A DNA stretch of 64,000 bases from Alviniconcha marisindica (taxonomy: Eukaryota; Mollusca; Gastropoda; Provannidae), in NCBI GenBank assembly GCA_018857735.1, contig JABMCL010001731.1:445001-509000 (forward strand), in the 5' to 3' direction. The translations under genes were made by a program, and so were the position numbers. The notes beneath the pieces were generated by a model that was not told where the DNA came from, did not search any database, and saw only the letters and a list, made by a program, of their open reading frames with translations. The stretch's first letter is position 1; every line of letters begins with the position of its first letter. Below, piece by piece: positions 23,726 to 35,200 of this stretch.

Positions 23726-24650
23726 ACCTCAGGGAATACTATTAGACTAATGTTCTTTGACTTTTCCAGTGCTTTTCATACCAGTGAACCACACCTTATG
23801 GACCATAAACTCATAAAATGAATCTTTCTTCCTCTATTGGTCATTGGGTTTTTAACTGTCTAACAAACCGACCTCATTTTGTTTCTTTAAAGTGAACTAG
23901 GTCTGCTGTAGTGTGGCTTAACATGGGGCCCCCACAGGGTACAGTACTTGCTCCATTCCTCTTCACATTGTACACTGCTGACTGCAGGCATTCTGATAGT
24001 TCACACCCAGTGATTAAATTTTCAGATGACTCAGAAATCACCACAAAGGACGAATTTGACTCTGTGTACATTGAGGAGATAAACAGCTGTCAAATGGTGT
24101 AATGATAATTATCTGTATTTGAATGTTATAAAAACAAAAGAGCGAAAAAGATGCATATTGATTTTAAGAAGAGCAGAAGTGACCCAAAACCTGTTTGGAT
24201 AAAAGGAGAAATGGCTGACAGAGTTAGTACACATAAGTACTTGGGTGTAATATTTGACAATAAACTGTGTTGGAACAAAAATGTCAGTTGCATTATCAAG
24301 AAAACAAATACAAGAGGAAACTAAGATCTTTTGAGGTCAGCACATCTTTGCTGGCCACCTTTTACAATGCAGTAGTGTGTGGTGCTCTTACCTTTGGGGT
24401 TGGTCTGCTGGAGAGGGAATATTTCTAAACAGGAAAGGGGAAGATTAGATAAAATAGTCAAGTGAGGTGGTCAGGTTGTTGGTATTAATGGTCAAAACAT
24501 TGAAGAGGTTTATTTTAGGAGGGTCAGATGTAAACTGCAACTCTCTTAAATGGCTCCACACATCCTCTGTACGCTGTCTCTGACAGCAGTCGAATGGAAG
24601 GAAGTGGAAGAGTGCGAGTCCCACTCGCAAGAACTAATCGGGTGAAATTT
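23726..24650 (+). pseudogene. Second LINE remnant (Rex1/CR1-like RT), degenerate
   Basis: Directly downstream of the previous LINE tail but from a different family. It reads MFFDFSSAFHTSEPHLMDHK, WVFNCLTNRPHFVSL, GPPQGTVLAPFLFTLYTADC and VIKFSDDSEIT. The last is the position of the catalytic (Y/F)xDD box, here FSDD. Further on it has DDNYLYLNVIKTKE-like sequence and HKYLGVIFDNKLCW. About 24440-24620 continues with VVGINGQNIEEVYF and CKLQLS, the usual C-terminal region. Stops at several points show decay. Its match to fish Rex1-type LINEs is from memory of that family's motifs; alignment would confirm it. Confidence 0.8.
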
Positions 24651-24702
24651 TCAGTTTGTGCCATCAGCAATTTCTGTGTTTAGTGATGCTTTGAGCAGGA
24701 GT

Positions 24703-24778
<76 letters not shown>
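24703..24778. repeat. (GT)n microsatellite
   Basis: About 75 nt of pure GT. The interval 24779-25340 that follows has no recognised element or exon. Confidence 0.98.
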
Positions 24779-24779
<1 letters not shown>

Positions 24780-25340
24780 CGCATTGTGACGGCCCCGCAG
24801 TTATACTGCGGACACATAAATTAACGTCCCCTCTGCTGAAAACCCATAGCTGTCATTAGTTGTCTCTTTTAACCTCTCTATTTCCGGAAAGCAGAAATTA
24901 AAGTATCCCTGCCAAAAACCAAAAGCTTATCAACAGTCTAGTGTTTCTGACCTGAAATGGGTTAAAATATACCCTTACATGCTTCACCTGTTGCCAGGAA
25001 AATTCTGCCTCAGTAATTTGTGCCTTTCCAGTTAATTCAGTCATTATTTCACATCTGCTCCCTAGTATTGCCGCTGTGAGGTACAGCTGATGCAGGACTT
25101 CATGACTATATCACTCATTTGCTTCGATTTCTACACTCTGCGAATTGACACTGTAATTTCCCGTAATGGGATGAATAAAGTATTCTGTATTCTATCCCAT
25201 GCACCAAGCTAAAAACCGACGTGCTTGCACTATCGTCCACTATGACCTCCATGCCTCTCCCACGCACATTGAAGGATCCCGAAGACCAAATCATTTAACC
25301 TGTTAGACGCTTTCTCTCCACGCCCGCATACACACACGCG

Positions 25341-25369
25341 TGCACGCACGCACGCGCAATGCGCGCGCG

Positions 25370-25444
<75 letters not shown>

Positions 25445-25545
25445 GCAGTCGGAAAGTCAGGTGAACTAATTACTGTCTTTGGGCAGCGTCAGAAGATGTT
25501 GGGGGTGAAGTGTTTGCTGTCATACTGGTGAACTATTTACCGTGC

Positions 25546-25637
<92 letters not shown>

Positions 25638-25720
25638 TGGAAGCAGAGTCAGATGGAGCTGGGAAGATTGTACTGCACTTTGGGTCAGAGAGAGAGAGAG
25701 GAGGAGGAGGAGGAGGACTG
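25341..25720. repeat. Microsatellite cluster: (CG)n(CA)n, (GT)n, (GAG)n
   Basis: (CG/CA)n at 25341-25443, (GT)n at about 25547-25636, (GA)n/(GAG)n at 25689-25717. The (CA)n 3' flank ACAAGCAGTCGGAAA also follows the (CA)n at 27020, so a dispersed repeat carries this microsatellite. Confidence 0.95.
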
Positions 25721-25763
25721 TTGTGATACTGTTGAATTGCTGTGCTGTGTGTTTGTGTGTCAG

Positions 25764-25895
25764 GGTCAAATGGAGGATGAAGATGAGCCGCTGGACCTGA
25801 GTTGGCCGAACAGCTGGAAAAAACGCATCACGTACATCCTGCTTGCTCCCATCATCTTTCCTCTGTGGATCACTCTACCTGACGTCAGGAGACCC
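25764..25895 (+). CDS. NCKX: NCKX exon d: acidic stretch and start of second membrane cluster
   Basis: Exon of 132 nt (44 codons, phase 0-0), acceptor GTGTGTCAG|GG and donor CCC|gtacgt. It encodes GQMEDEDEPLDLSWPNSWKK, then a hydrophobic ITYILLAPIIFPLWITLPDV and RRP. This is a family hallmark: the acidic EEEDxPLxLxWP segment closing the cytoplasmic loop, followed by the first transmembrane helix of the second cluster with the FPLWxTLPDVR motif shared by NCKX1 to NCKX5. The identification is secure from motif order alone. The donor follows immediately after DVRRP, the usual exon end here. Confidence 0.95.
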
Positions 25896-26367
25896 GTACG
25901 TTTCTCTTAATGTAAAGCCGCTGACTGCTGTTCTTCAGTTTTGTGCCAGCCTTGTTCTCATGGGTCTGGTATTTCCTTGTTTGTGTGATCTGACGAAAAA
26001 ACATTGTGTACCGTTTTCTTCCGACTCTTCGCTGTCAGAGTACTTAATCACAGGCATGGTGCCTTTGTCATTGAAATCTTTTTCGCAATAAGTTGCACAG
26101 TCATGCCCTTACCATGACTGTACTGAGGGCACAAATATGCTTTATGTGCAGGTTTTCGTGTTTTTCATACGCATATTTGTTTTTAACCTATGTAATGATT
26201 AATTGTATCTGTATCACTCATATAACTCACTAGGCACAAGTTTTATTCCAACATTTTAATTATGTTTTCATCGTATGTTCCATAATTTAGCAGCCGAAAT
26301 TTCACTAAGTTTTTTTCGAATATTTAGATCTAAGAAGCAAACACATTCGAAATCAAAACAAAACAAA

Positions 26368-26431
<64 letters not shown>

Positions 26432-26889
26432 AGAGCCAGAGACAGAGAGAGAAAACAATGATGACAGCTGCAGCAACGCCAATATCAGTAACAACAACAG
26501 TGTAAAGAAAACAATAAATGAGAGGGGGGGGGGGGGGGGAACTCGAACACGGACTCCAAATTTTATTTTACAAGGATTGTAGTTTTGGATCCGTTAAAAC
26601 CTGTTTAAGTCCTTGCTAAGCTGCTGAGTAATAATAAGTCATCATTTGTATATACATATATGAAGCAAGAATGAATGACTAAAAAGTTTATGCATGAAGC
26701 ATAAAGAACTTCCACACAAAATTTGTGCGTTCACAGAGCCAGATGTGCACATTCATGCAGTGCATACATCACTCAGTTATACATTTATTTAAAAGTATAC
26801 AACCAGCAGATAAGGCAGTAGAATATCTGACAGATTCATATAAGCTACTAACACTGATAGAAAACAACAACAAAAACAGCAACAACAAC

Positions 26890-26952
<63 letters not shown>

Positions 26953-26970
26953 CACAACACAACACAACAC

Positions 26971-27021
<51 letters not shown>

Positions 27022-27527
27022 GCAGTCGGAAATTCACGAGGACTGGGCCGAACTGAATGGATGGGTGTAGAAACTAGGTCTCAAATGAGATCCAAACACA
27101 TAAAAGGTTCAAAATAATGCTATTTATTAGGACAAAAATCTGCAAATTTTTGGGGTAATCCCCTTTGTCAAGCTACAAAGCGACACTTAAACAACAGTTA
27201 AACGTTGAAAAACAATGAAAAATTAGATGAAAAGCTAAATCACTTATCTGTTTTTGGTTGAGCTAAGTTGTTTTCTTGTTCAGTGTTTGGAAGATTGTTT
27301 CTTTTTGGAAGAATATTCATTCTTGAGCCCTCCCCTCCCCTATCGTGATCAACGAAGAAAAAAAGTAAGGACCAACACATCATTCAGGTTGATAGACAAA
27401 ACTAGAGGATGGAATTCTCGGAAAGTTGAACAATGGAATAGAATAAAAGGTTGCATTATTACAGCTGTTAGATGTTTGCACAAAATGTAGGACACACACA
27501 CACACACACTCCCTCTCTCTCTCTCTT

Positions 27528-27591
<64 letters not shown>
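25896..27591. other. Intron with microsatellites and a repeat arm
   Basis: No exon. (GA)n at about 26371-26430; G run at 26523-26538; (CA)n with a CAACA block at 26891-27020. The arm at 27050-27270 is related to the fold-back at 31265. A (CA)n/(CT)n/(CA)n compound tract lies at 27491-27591 and borders a SINE. Confidence 0.75.
27050..27270 (+). repeat. Repeat related to the 31.3-kb fold-back element
   Basis: Shares AACACATAAAAG, ATGCTATTTATTAGGACAAA, GGGGTAATCCCCTTT, CAAGCTACAAAGCGACACTT and TTAAACGTTGAAAAA blocks, in the same order, with the left arm at 31265-31420. Here only one arm is evident. Confidence 0.75.
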
Positions 27592-27593
<2 letters not shown>

Positions 27594-27975
27594 GCTGGAT
27601 AGTTCAGTGGTTAGAGCGCCGGACTCGTGATCGAAAGGTCACGGGTTCGGGTCCCAGCAGGAGCGGCGGGAGAATTTTCTTCTACAAGTTCGACCTTCTC
27701 CGCTGACTGTTATTTCGGTACCCATTCCACCCCCGTGTTACCGCAGTAGCACGTAAAAGATCCCGGTCATTCTGCCAAAAGCGCAGGTGGCAGGTTACAG
27801 CTAAACGCGCATACACCCAACGTATGTGGCTTTGCATGAAGTGACGTGACACGGTGCATGGTTGTATGGTGTACACAGAACGCGCCAAAACAGTCACTCA
27901 TTTGGAATCACATGCGACAAGAGCGCAGTGAGTCTGCTCTAGAGCGGAGAATGCTATATAAAAGTGATCAAAACA
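27592..27975 (+). mobile_element. tRNA-derived SINE with intact head (copy 2)
   Basis: A-box-like TAGTTCAGTGGTTAGAGCG and B box GGTTCGGGTCC (27644-27654), then the same body as copy 1 (GTAGCACGTAAAAGATCCCG, CGTATGTGGCTTTGCATGAA). Compared with copy 1 it lacks about 80 bp before the GAGCGCAGTGAGTCTGCTC tail and ends in CAA-rich sequence. It is preceded by a (CA)n tract and followed by (ACC)n and (CA)n. Confidence 0.87.
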
Positions 27976-28015
27976 GCAACAACAAATACACCACCACCAC
28001 CACCAACAACAAAAC

Positions 28016-28020
<5 letters not shown>

Positions 28021-28091
<71 letters not shown>

Positions 28092-28092
28092 A
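28021..28092. repeat. (CA)n microsatellite
   Basis: About 70 nt of CA between the SINE tail and the THAP-bearing transposon. Confidence 0.97.
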
Positions 28093-28548
28093 CACATGTA
28101 TGCACGCACACGAGAGAGTGCATCGTCCCGTGTATAACACTTAAACTATTATAGCTATGCTGCTCCATCTGTCGACACATTCAAGTGAACCTCTGCGGTT
28201 AAAGCGCTCTGTTTAAAACCGACTACTGCTAACAAAATCTCTCCCTCCACCCCCCAGCCCAACTTGTTTTAAAGGAAAAGTCCAAGGTTTCTAAGTATGC
28301 AAAATGACCATCGAAATGATTGACAAATGAGTAACTAGTTAGAGATTTAATGAAATAAAAAATGATAAAAATATTTTATGTTGGTTTTTAATCGATTTTA
28401 TTTTCTGTAGGCTGGCCGAGACTGCTGTCTCGGGTCTCCATTAGTCACGTGACTTTCTTGGAGTGACGTCAGTCTGGGGAGTCAGTGCGGTTGCCATCTA
28501 GATTGTTCATTGAATGTGTATGCGTGTGGTCGACAAAAAGCTCTAACC

Positions 28549-28951
28549 ATGCCGGCCTGCTGTGTTGAAGCAAACTGTAACAACTCACAAGCAACCCAAA
28601 GCATAACTATGCACGAGTTCCCGCTGAATCTACCTGTTGTGAGGCGAAAATGGGTCAAATTTGTACAATTCAAACGAGCTGACTTTGATGCTGCGCCTCA
28701 GTCATGCCCATTTGTGTAGCGAGCATTTCGCTGTGTGCGATTTCGTAAACTTTATGGCGGAATACCAAATGGGGTTTGCTTCAAAGTGGAATTTGCAGGG
28801 CTGTCCACAGGGTAACCGACTTGGAAAAATTCCAGATCGACTCTCCAAGGATGAAGCTGACGAGCAGCAAGCGCACAGCATGATACCAAAAATTGAGAGA
28901 TACACTAATACCCTGAAACAAGCGCTAACAAGGCAAAGACAAAAAGTCTAA
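28549..28951 (+). pseudogene. THAP-domain protein, frameshifted
   Basis: From the ATG at 28549 the frame reads MPACCVEANC, MHEFPLNLP and RRKWVKFVQFKRADFDA, stopping at 28719. In the next frame the domain continues HLCSEHFAVCDF and runs to 28951. THAP domains are C2CH zinc fingers: the N-terminal MPxxCxxxxC, the FP and W residues, and CxxHF with a trailing DF are all present, but they are split between two frames by an indel near 28700. Beyond the finger, the frame gives a basic region (ERYTNTLKQALTRQRQKV), then a low-complexity Lys/Asn/Gln-rich frame at 28957-29280 with three imperfect ~39-bp repeats. The finger would bind transposon ends if functional. The break may be real decay or a sequencing indel. 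Confidence 0.75.
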
Positions 28952-29654
28952 CACGAATGCCTACGGCACAAAAGGCCGTGAAAGAAAGAGACTACACAAA
29001 TGCCTGTGGCAAAGAAAGAAAGAACAGACCACAAATGCCTGTGGCAAAGAAAGAAAGACCAAACCACAAATGCTGGTGGCAAACGAAAAATGGCTGCCCT
29101 AATCAGGCAAGCAAACAGCTGACACCAAATGAAAGAAACAAAACAGCTGAAACCACATCAAAACCCCAAGCCTGCAAGCATAAGGTGGAGAAGAAAAAAA
29201 CACCCCACCAAATCACAACAGTCTGTCTACAACTACTGTCTGCAACAATGGAGTGGACGACTACAGTCATAAGAGCATAGAGCAAAAATAACTGTGCCAA
29301 CGACAAACAGATGGAAAGCCAAATTAACCATAATTTACTCTAAACTAACTCCTCACTAACCCGGCTTTCATCTAGAAAAACAAAGGCTGCAGACTGATAA
29401 AGTAAAATGCTAATCAGGACTACCGATGACAAAGCATCGGGATGTAAACAAATGCAGACGACAAGAGAAATACAAAATGCCTGCCTTAATCAGGCAAGCT
29501 AACAAGCGGGTACGAAATGACCAAAGATAAAAAAGAAAGAACGCATGGTGAAAAAGCAGGGAAAAGAGAGAGAAAACAACAACAACACTTTCTGAAAAGA
29601 AGGAGGAGGCAAGTAATGTCAGCGAGCAATGGGACAAAGGCTGGATACACGTAA

Positions 29655-30010
<356 letters not shown>

Positions 30011-30698
30011 CCATTATTATAATTATTATTATTACACGATACAACCCACTTAGCAGTGACAACAACATGGCAGTGCAGCAGACGCTCACGAACTACCCCA
30101 CACAAAGAAAGAATGAGAGGTCTCGTTAAACATCGAGACTACCCCCCTCACTCGTACATCGTAAATGAATGATATAACTTGAGATTCTTATTTTTTTACA
30201 TATGATGAAACAAACATGGATAAATTGAGAAAATAAAATAAAACACCCAATAAGAGGCAGGCTCCCTGATGAGGTCTAGCCTGTTGTGAAAGATAGATTA
30301 AACAGAAAGAAAAAGACTGAAACGCCACGCACCTAACAAGGCTCGAGAAAGATGAAATAACAAGGAGGAAATAAACAAAGGCAATATCGTCGGAGCTTCA
30401 TCCTTGGAGATTCGAACTGGATTTTTTCCCAAGTCGGTAACCCTGTGGCTACTAGCCATTCTGCAGCGACTCCCCAGAGTGACGTAGTGCGCATATGTGC
30501 ACATGATTTACAGCGTCATGGCGACACTTTCGGTCTGACAGAAAATGCCTGTTTTCGTGCATTTATAACCCTCAGATCACAATTTCACCTACATCATTGT
30601 TCTCAGCGAACTTTAACGGAAATTGTGTCAAAAATCACCCCACACCTTGGACTTGTCCTTTAATATTATTTCAGGTGACAGATTTGCTGTGCTGGAAA

Positions 30699-30701
<3 letters not shown>

Positions 30702-30782
<81 letters not shown>

Positions 30783-30790
30783 CGCGCGCG
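30702..30790. repeat. (GA)n with (GT)/(CG) end
   Basis: About 68 nt of pure GA, then short TG and CG alternations. It lies just outside the right end of the THAP transposon. Confidence 0.96.
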
Positions 30791-31028
30791 TGCATGCGCA
30801 TGTATATGTGTGTAATGTAGGTCTTGCCTGTTTAGCTTCTTGTGATTTCAACTGCTTGTAGTGTTATTATTTTCTGCTTAGGTATCTCAGTGTGGGTGTA
30901 GTTTATAATTATTTGAATTCTGTGCAGCTTATCGAGCTCTATTTTTATGTCAAAGGTTCGCTCTTTTAAATATTTTAAATATATTTATTATTAACGTTCC
31001 ATTCGGACTGTGCTGTTTGATGTTGCAG

Positions 31029-31148
31029 GAAAAGAAGAAATGGTTTGCAGTGACGTTTATACTAAGCATCGTGTGGATTGCTGGCTTCTCATACCTGATG
31101 GTGTGGTGGGCCAACCAGACCGGCGAGACCATCGGTATTCCGGACGAG
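31029..31148 (+). CDS. NCKX: NCKX exon e: transmembrane segment with SYLMVWWA motif
   Basis: Exon of 120 nt (40 codons, phase 0-0), acceptor GATGTTGCAG|GA and donor GAG|gtagtg. It encodes EKKKWF, then a hydrophobic helix (AVTFILSIVWIAGFSYLMVW) and WANQTGETIGIPDE. The SYLMVWWAxxxGETIGIxxE sequence is a near-invariant NCKX1/2 signature leading into the alpha-2 repeat. Asn-Gln-Thr in WANQTGET is a possible N-glycosylation sequon if luminal/extracellular, which is speculative. Confidence 0.96.
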
Positions 31149-31977
31149 GTAGTGAACTTCTCCTATGGCCTTTTCTCTTCATTATGCTGTGTGCATCAGT
31201 TTGTTCTTTCAACATTTATAAGGGGGAACAAAAATCTGAAACAAGAATGTCTGCCAACATTCTAGAACAAGACCCAAACACATAAAAGAATGCTATTTAT
31301 TAGGACAAAACACAACATGTAACTTTTTGGCGCGTTCCCCATTTTGAAGCTATAAAACAATACTTAATAGTGCAGCTAAACGTTGAAAAATGAGGTGTAG
31401 AACTAGACACTTATCCAGTGCTCCGAAAACTCAAGCACTGGACACGAAAACAACATAGCTCAACCAAAAGCAATAAGTGTCATAGTGCTATATCTCATTT
31501 TTCACTATTTAATTGTTAAGTGTTGTTTTGTAGCTTGAAAAAGGGGATTACCCCGAACATTCGCATATTAGAATTGTCCCTGATGTTCTTGTGGCTGGCT
31601 GACGCAGCTTAGATCACACCAAGTAAAATTCCTCTTTGTTGAGAACCCAGAGCTGACAAATGTTATTTCTTTAAAGCATACATGCTTCGACTTCCTTGTT
31701 TTAAATTTGATCTTCCCGGTCCATTTTTTCCGACTCCTCTCCCAACTTTTTAACTGTGTTACAGCTAACACTATGCAGGCCCGCAGAATACAATAGTCAC
31801 TCTGTTATAGTCAAGTGATTTAAGCAGATTGCCGTGGATCCACGGAGCATAAATAGGTGCCAGGGAATTAGTTTTTGATGTACCATAACATGTGTTGTAC
31901 ATTGTTAGGTAGATGGATGGTTGGTTTTTGATGTTGTAACAATGAATTAAACAAACTTGTGATTTAATTACTACGGA
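31149..31977. other. Intron start with fold-back element
   Basis: Apart from the fold-back at 31265-31575, no feature is recognised. A repeat block around 31905-31975 (GTAGATGGATGGTTGG) resembles 4424-4490. Confidence 0.5.
31265..31575. mobile_element. Fold-back (inverted-repeat) element
   Basis: The arm at about 31320-31415 (CCCCATTTTGAAGCTATAAA ... GTTGAAAAATGAG ... GACACTTAT) is complementary to 31475-31560 (ATAAGTGTCATAG ... CTCATTTTTCAC ... TTTTGTAGCTTGAAAAAGGG). Arms are imperfect, about 90 nt, with a ~60-nt centre that itself contains CCAGTGCT/AGCACTGG. It has no coding capacity. A related single arm is at 27050-27270. It resembles a MITE or LTR-like end; superfamily unknown. Confidence 0.7.
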
Positions 31978-32275
31978 CATGCAAGGCTTACCTTATTAGG
32001 TGTAGCTTTGTCCGGGATTTGGCTGAGGCAGCTGTGGCTTAGTCCAATGAGTAGAGTGTACGCATGTGCATGATCACTCCTTCAGAGCCATATCAGTGAT
32101 GTACACTAATGTCATATCTCTGAATGAAATTAGTATTCTTACACCTGCTCTGAAGAGCAGCTCCTTAAATAAAGTCAAAGGGTGGAGTGGGTGGGATTGG
32201 ACTAAGCCGCAGCTGTTTCCTGCCTCAGCCAAATCCTGGACAAAGCAACACCTTACAAGGTAAGCCTTGCATGTA
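31978..32275. mobile_element. Fold-back element with ~80-bp arms
   Basis: Left arm 31978-32058 (ACATGCAAGGCTTACCTT ... CTTTGTCC ... ATTTGGCTGAGGCAGCTGTG) is the inverse of 32198-32275 (CAGCTGTTTCCTGCCTCAGC ... GGACAAAGC ... AAGGTAAGCCTTGCATGT). The spacer is about 140 nt. Termini end in CTTACCTT/AAGGTAAG. It abuts the left end of the DIRS-like element. It could be a separate MITE-like insertion or part of that element's end structure. Confidence 0.75.
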
Positions 32276-32458
32276 ATTTACAATTTAGCTTCGGTAATTT
32301 AGCTTCGGCATGCAACAGCTACTGCTGTCCAATGAGTCTTTAGAGCCATTAGTGTACATCATTGCTATAAACATAAATTATAATTTAACACCACTTACTC
32401 TAGTTTTTGTGGAGATAAGAATCCAACAGGGCTTGCCCCATATTACTGCTGGTTCCTT

Positions 32459-33579
32459 TCAGTAGAACCGGGTAAATGTTGACTCCGAGCTCCATCCGGC
32501 GCTCGTAGCACAACGTCCACTGGCACGTACGCCACTAGACAGCGCTGCCGATGTGCTGGTTGCACGTGTACTGTGTGCGCTAAATAGTGTAATGTCAACA
32601 CCTGCTCCGCTGAGCACTTGTCGGAGCCATCTGGCCAGAGTGTTTTTGCTAACAGGCTTGTACGGTGCCTGGTAACTCGGCAGCAGTTTGTTTTCCTCCC
32701 CTCGGATTTCCTTCGTCCTGCGAAGGTACTCTTTTAATACTGACACAATGCACAGTTTTTTTTTTTAGGGAAAGCCAGAAACTCCAAAGGTGCCAAATGT
32801 TTTCCTTTGCGAGACTGTTTAAGTAATACATCCACAGTGAGCACGCACTTGGAATCACTGTATTTCACTGAAGACACAGACAATGTAAAGTCTGACATCG
32901 TTGCCCAGAAAGTAAGGCAAGAAGCATAACAAATATTTTGTAAGAAAGTTCCTTTAAAGTCAGCTCATCGTGTGGGTAATGCAAAGTATTGTAACACAAT
33001 GTCAACATTGTAGACGAGTACTTTGGAAGAGCTGGCCTCTTTTCAAAAACACCTTTTAAAAACTGTCTAACTCGCTTATGTTCACCAAATTGTGCAGCGT
33101 CTTTACAGTCAAATAGCTTGACAAAGCTGATCTGCCACACAAATAGCGCTATAGCTAAGGCTGGCATTGAACAGTATGCCCAGAAAATTTACTCCCTCAC
33201 TCACAGACGGTGAAACAGAATGAATACCCCGTTTGTTTGCATACCTCTTCCACCTCGCGATGTATGTGATATTGTCTGCTGGTGCCGCTACGCCAGGATG
33301 AGCATATGACTGAGCTAGCTGTCTGAGAAAAACCTGAGCTTCTGAGTCTCTTCCTGATACTTCGCATATAATCAAACGTAGTGCCTTTCGCAGTCTGGTT
33401 TTGCTTCCGGGTTTGTTGGCAAAACAAGTAGATTTTCCCTCGCTGACACGAAGACGGGTCTTTGCGTTAGTCACCTTGCCGATATTGGGTACCACGGCTG
33501 ACTGGGCTAATCTGGGATGACCAGTATCCCTCTTGCTCTGTCCTTGATTATTTTGTGTAGTACGCTGGGGCTTATACAC
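32459..33579 (-). pseudogene. DIRS tyrosine recombinase, broken
   Basis: Three consecutive minus-strand frames. 33579-33109 gives the N-terminal core-binding part (ARWKRYANKRGIHSVSPSVS, GVNFLGILFNASLSYSAI). 33167-32865 gives VRQFLKGVFEKRPALPKY and LALLSGQRCQTLHCL, the first catalytic-domain block where RCQT carries the first arginine. 32746-32459 gives KTLAR-like KNTLARWLRQVLSGAGVD and FSAHSTRATSTSAA, with the HxxR box, followed by the tryptophan and tyrosine region (AGWSSESTFTRFY). All four boxes can be found, but in three frames. The enzyme would insert a circular cDNA without target duplication. Confidence 0.8.
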
Positions 33580-33697
33580 AACGGAGGGAAAGCATAGAAT
33601 GTCGCGTCAGACCATGACATTGTGAATGCATTCACAGCTTCTCAGTGCATCCGGGTCAGGTTTGTAAGAGACATACTTGAGAAATTGATGATTTAGT

Positions 33698-34260
33698 CTA
33701 GACTGAAGCAAACAAATCTATTTCTGTTTTTACATCTAGCCTATCCAGAGCGTCAGACAATATCAGTATCCTGGTTTTCTGTTCTAGATTCCTCATCAGC
33801 CTGTCAGTATTTGTTTTGCCTGGTATATATGCTGCCGACAACCAAATGTTGCGCTTGATGCAGAACTGCCATATTTCTTTTGTAACAGCATTACACTGCA
33901 CTGAATGACTAGTTCCCATTTCTGACACACAAGCGACAACACGTCCATCATTAATCTGACATGGATGTTGGCCTTTTCTCTAGCAAAAGACTGCAAGGCT
34001 AGCAAAGCGGCTTTCAGTTCTAAAACATTTATGTTGCTTTGTGCTTCAGTGACCACATGTTCGACCTGTTTCACAGGAACAACCCCAGCCTGTCAACGAG
34101 GCGTCTGTGAACAGGACAAAATCAGGCTCGCTATGATCTGAGTGAACATCATTGAAAGACGACATGATATTTTCTGTCCACCATATCATTTCTGACTTTG
34201 CTTCATTTGAGAAAATTACTTTTGATTCATAGTCTCCCTTATTCTGCTTAAGGGCCTTGA
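33698..34260 (-). pseudogene. DIRS RNase H domain, broken
   Basis: 34074-33796 reads EAQSNINVLELKAALLALQS followed by VRLMMD, the RNase H blocks (E in LELKA, D in the next strand). 33928-33698 continues IKRNIWLSAAYIPGKTNTDR and RNLEQKTR, the HxPGxxNxxAD-equivalent segment, ending in IDLFAS. These lie between the RT and the recombinase, as in DIRS pol. At least one frame change separates the two parts. Confidence 0.75.
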
Positions 34261-34581
34261 TCTTATAGTGTGTAACGATACCAGAGCGGTCCGAACTTCA
34301 CTCCCTGAAAACATGAAATGACCTGCCCTATAACTGCGCTAACTCCCTTACAGTAGAAGAGCTCCCTGTCAGCAGTTTGGAGGCTGTACTCAGTATTCTC
34401 TGTTTTCTCTCGAGGGTTGGTACAACTGTCCTACTCTGAGAGTCTATTTCAAACCCTCAATAGATGGTTTTGTGAGATGGGATCAACACAGACTTGGTCG
34501 GGTGAACAACAAACCCTAAACTCTTAAATAATGCCAACGAGCTTTTTACATTTTGCACACGCTCCTTTTCTGAGTCTCCCA

Positions 34582-35200
34582 TCAGCAGGGGTCATCAATA
34601 AAGATTGTTGACACAAAGCCGAGCATATGAAGATGGGCCATCACTGGTTTCAACAATTTTGTGAATAATCTTGGGCAACATGCTAACCCATTGGGAAAAA
34701 CTGTGAACATGTAAAGCTGACCCCGCCAAAAGGACTGTAGGTATTCTTGTGAAGATTCGTTTACATGTACTGAAAAATATGCTTCTTTCATGTCCAGCGA
34801 GCAGAAAAAACAGTTTGGTTTGACTAAAGCCAAAGTATTTTTAATGTCTCCATTTTGAAGTGGAAATACTCTACATTTTTGTTCAACTCTTTGAGGTTCA
34901 AGATCATTCTCCATCTGTTATCTTTCTTAGGTCACACAAAGATTGGAGATATTTATTCCTTGTTTGAGTGATGTGCTTTTCTTATCACTCCTTTCTTCAG
35001 CAATTCCGACACTTCCAAATCAATAGCATGTATTTGTTCTGTGGAAAATTTATGGTTGTGTGCCGGTTTTTTCCCGTACTGGCAGTTCAACGAAATCTAT
35101 GTCTCCCCTTCTACCATCTTCAGGATTTCTTCATCTATTGTGATCAGTTTCCACTGGGCCAAACAAAAACGATTAACCTGCTCTGAAATACTCTGCTTTT
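34582..35200 (-). pseudogene. DIRS reverse transcriptase, broken
   Basis: The frame at 34914-34582 reads NTLALVKPNCFFCSLDMKEA, YFSVHVNE, LYMFTVFPNGLACCPRLFTK and LGFVSTIFIDDPC. The LDMKEAYF block holds the first catalytic Asp and FIDD is the YxDD equivalent. The preceding part (about 35110-34920) contains FVELPVREK and RWRMILNLKELN-like segments in another frame. These match RTs of the DIRS/Ngaro group. The sequence after FIDD is interrupted by a stop. Confidence 0.82.

Noticed and set aside
28510..28548. Upstream start of the THAP frame at 28510
   Set aside because: The Met at 28549 begins the canonical MPxxC finger; the upstream 13 codons do not fit the domain.
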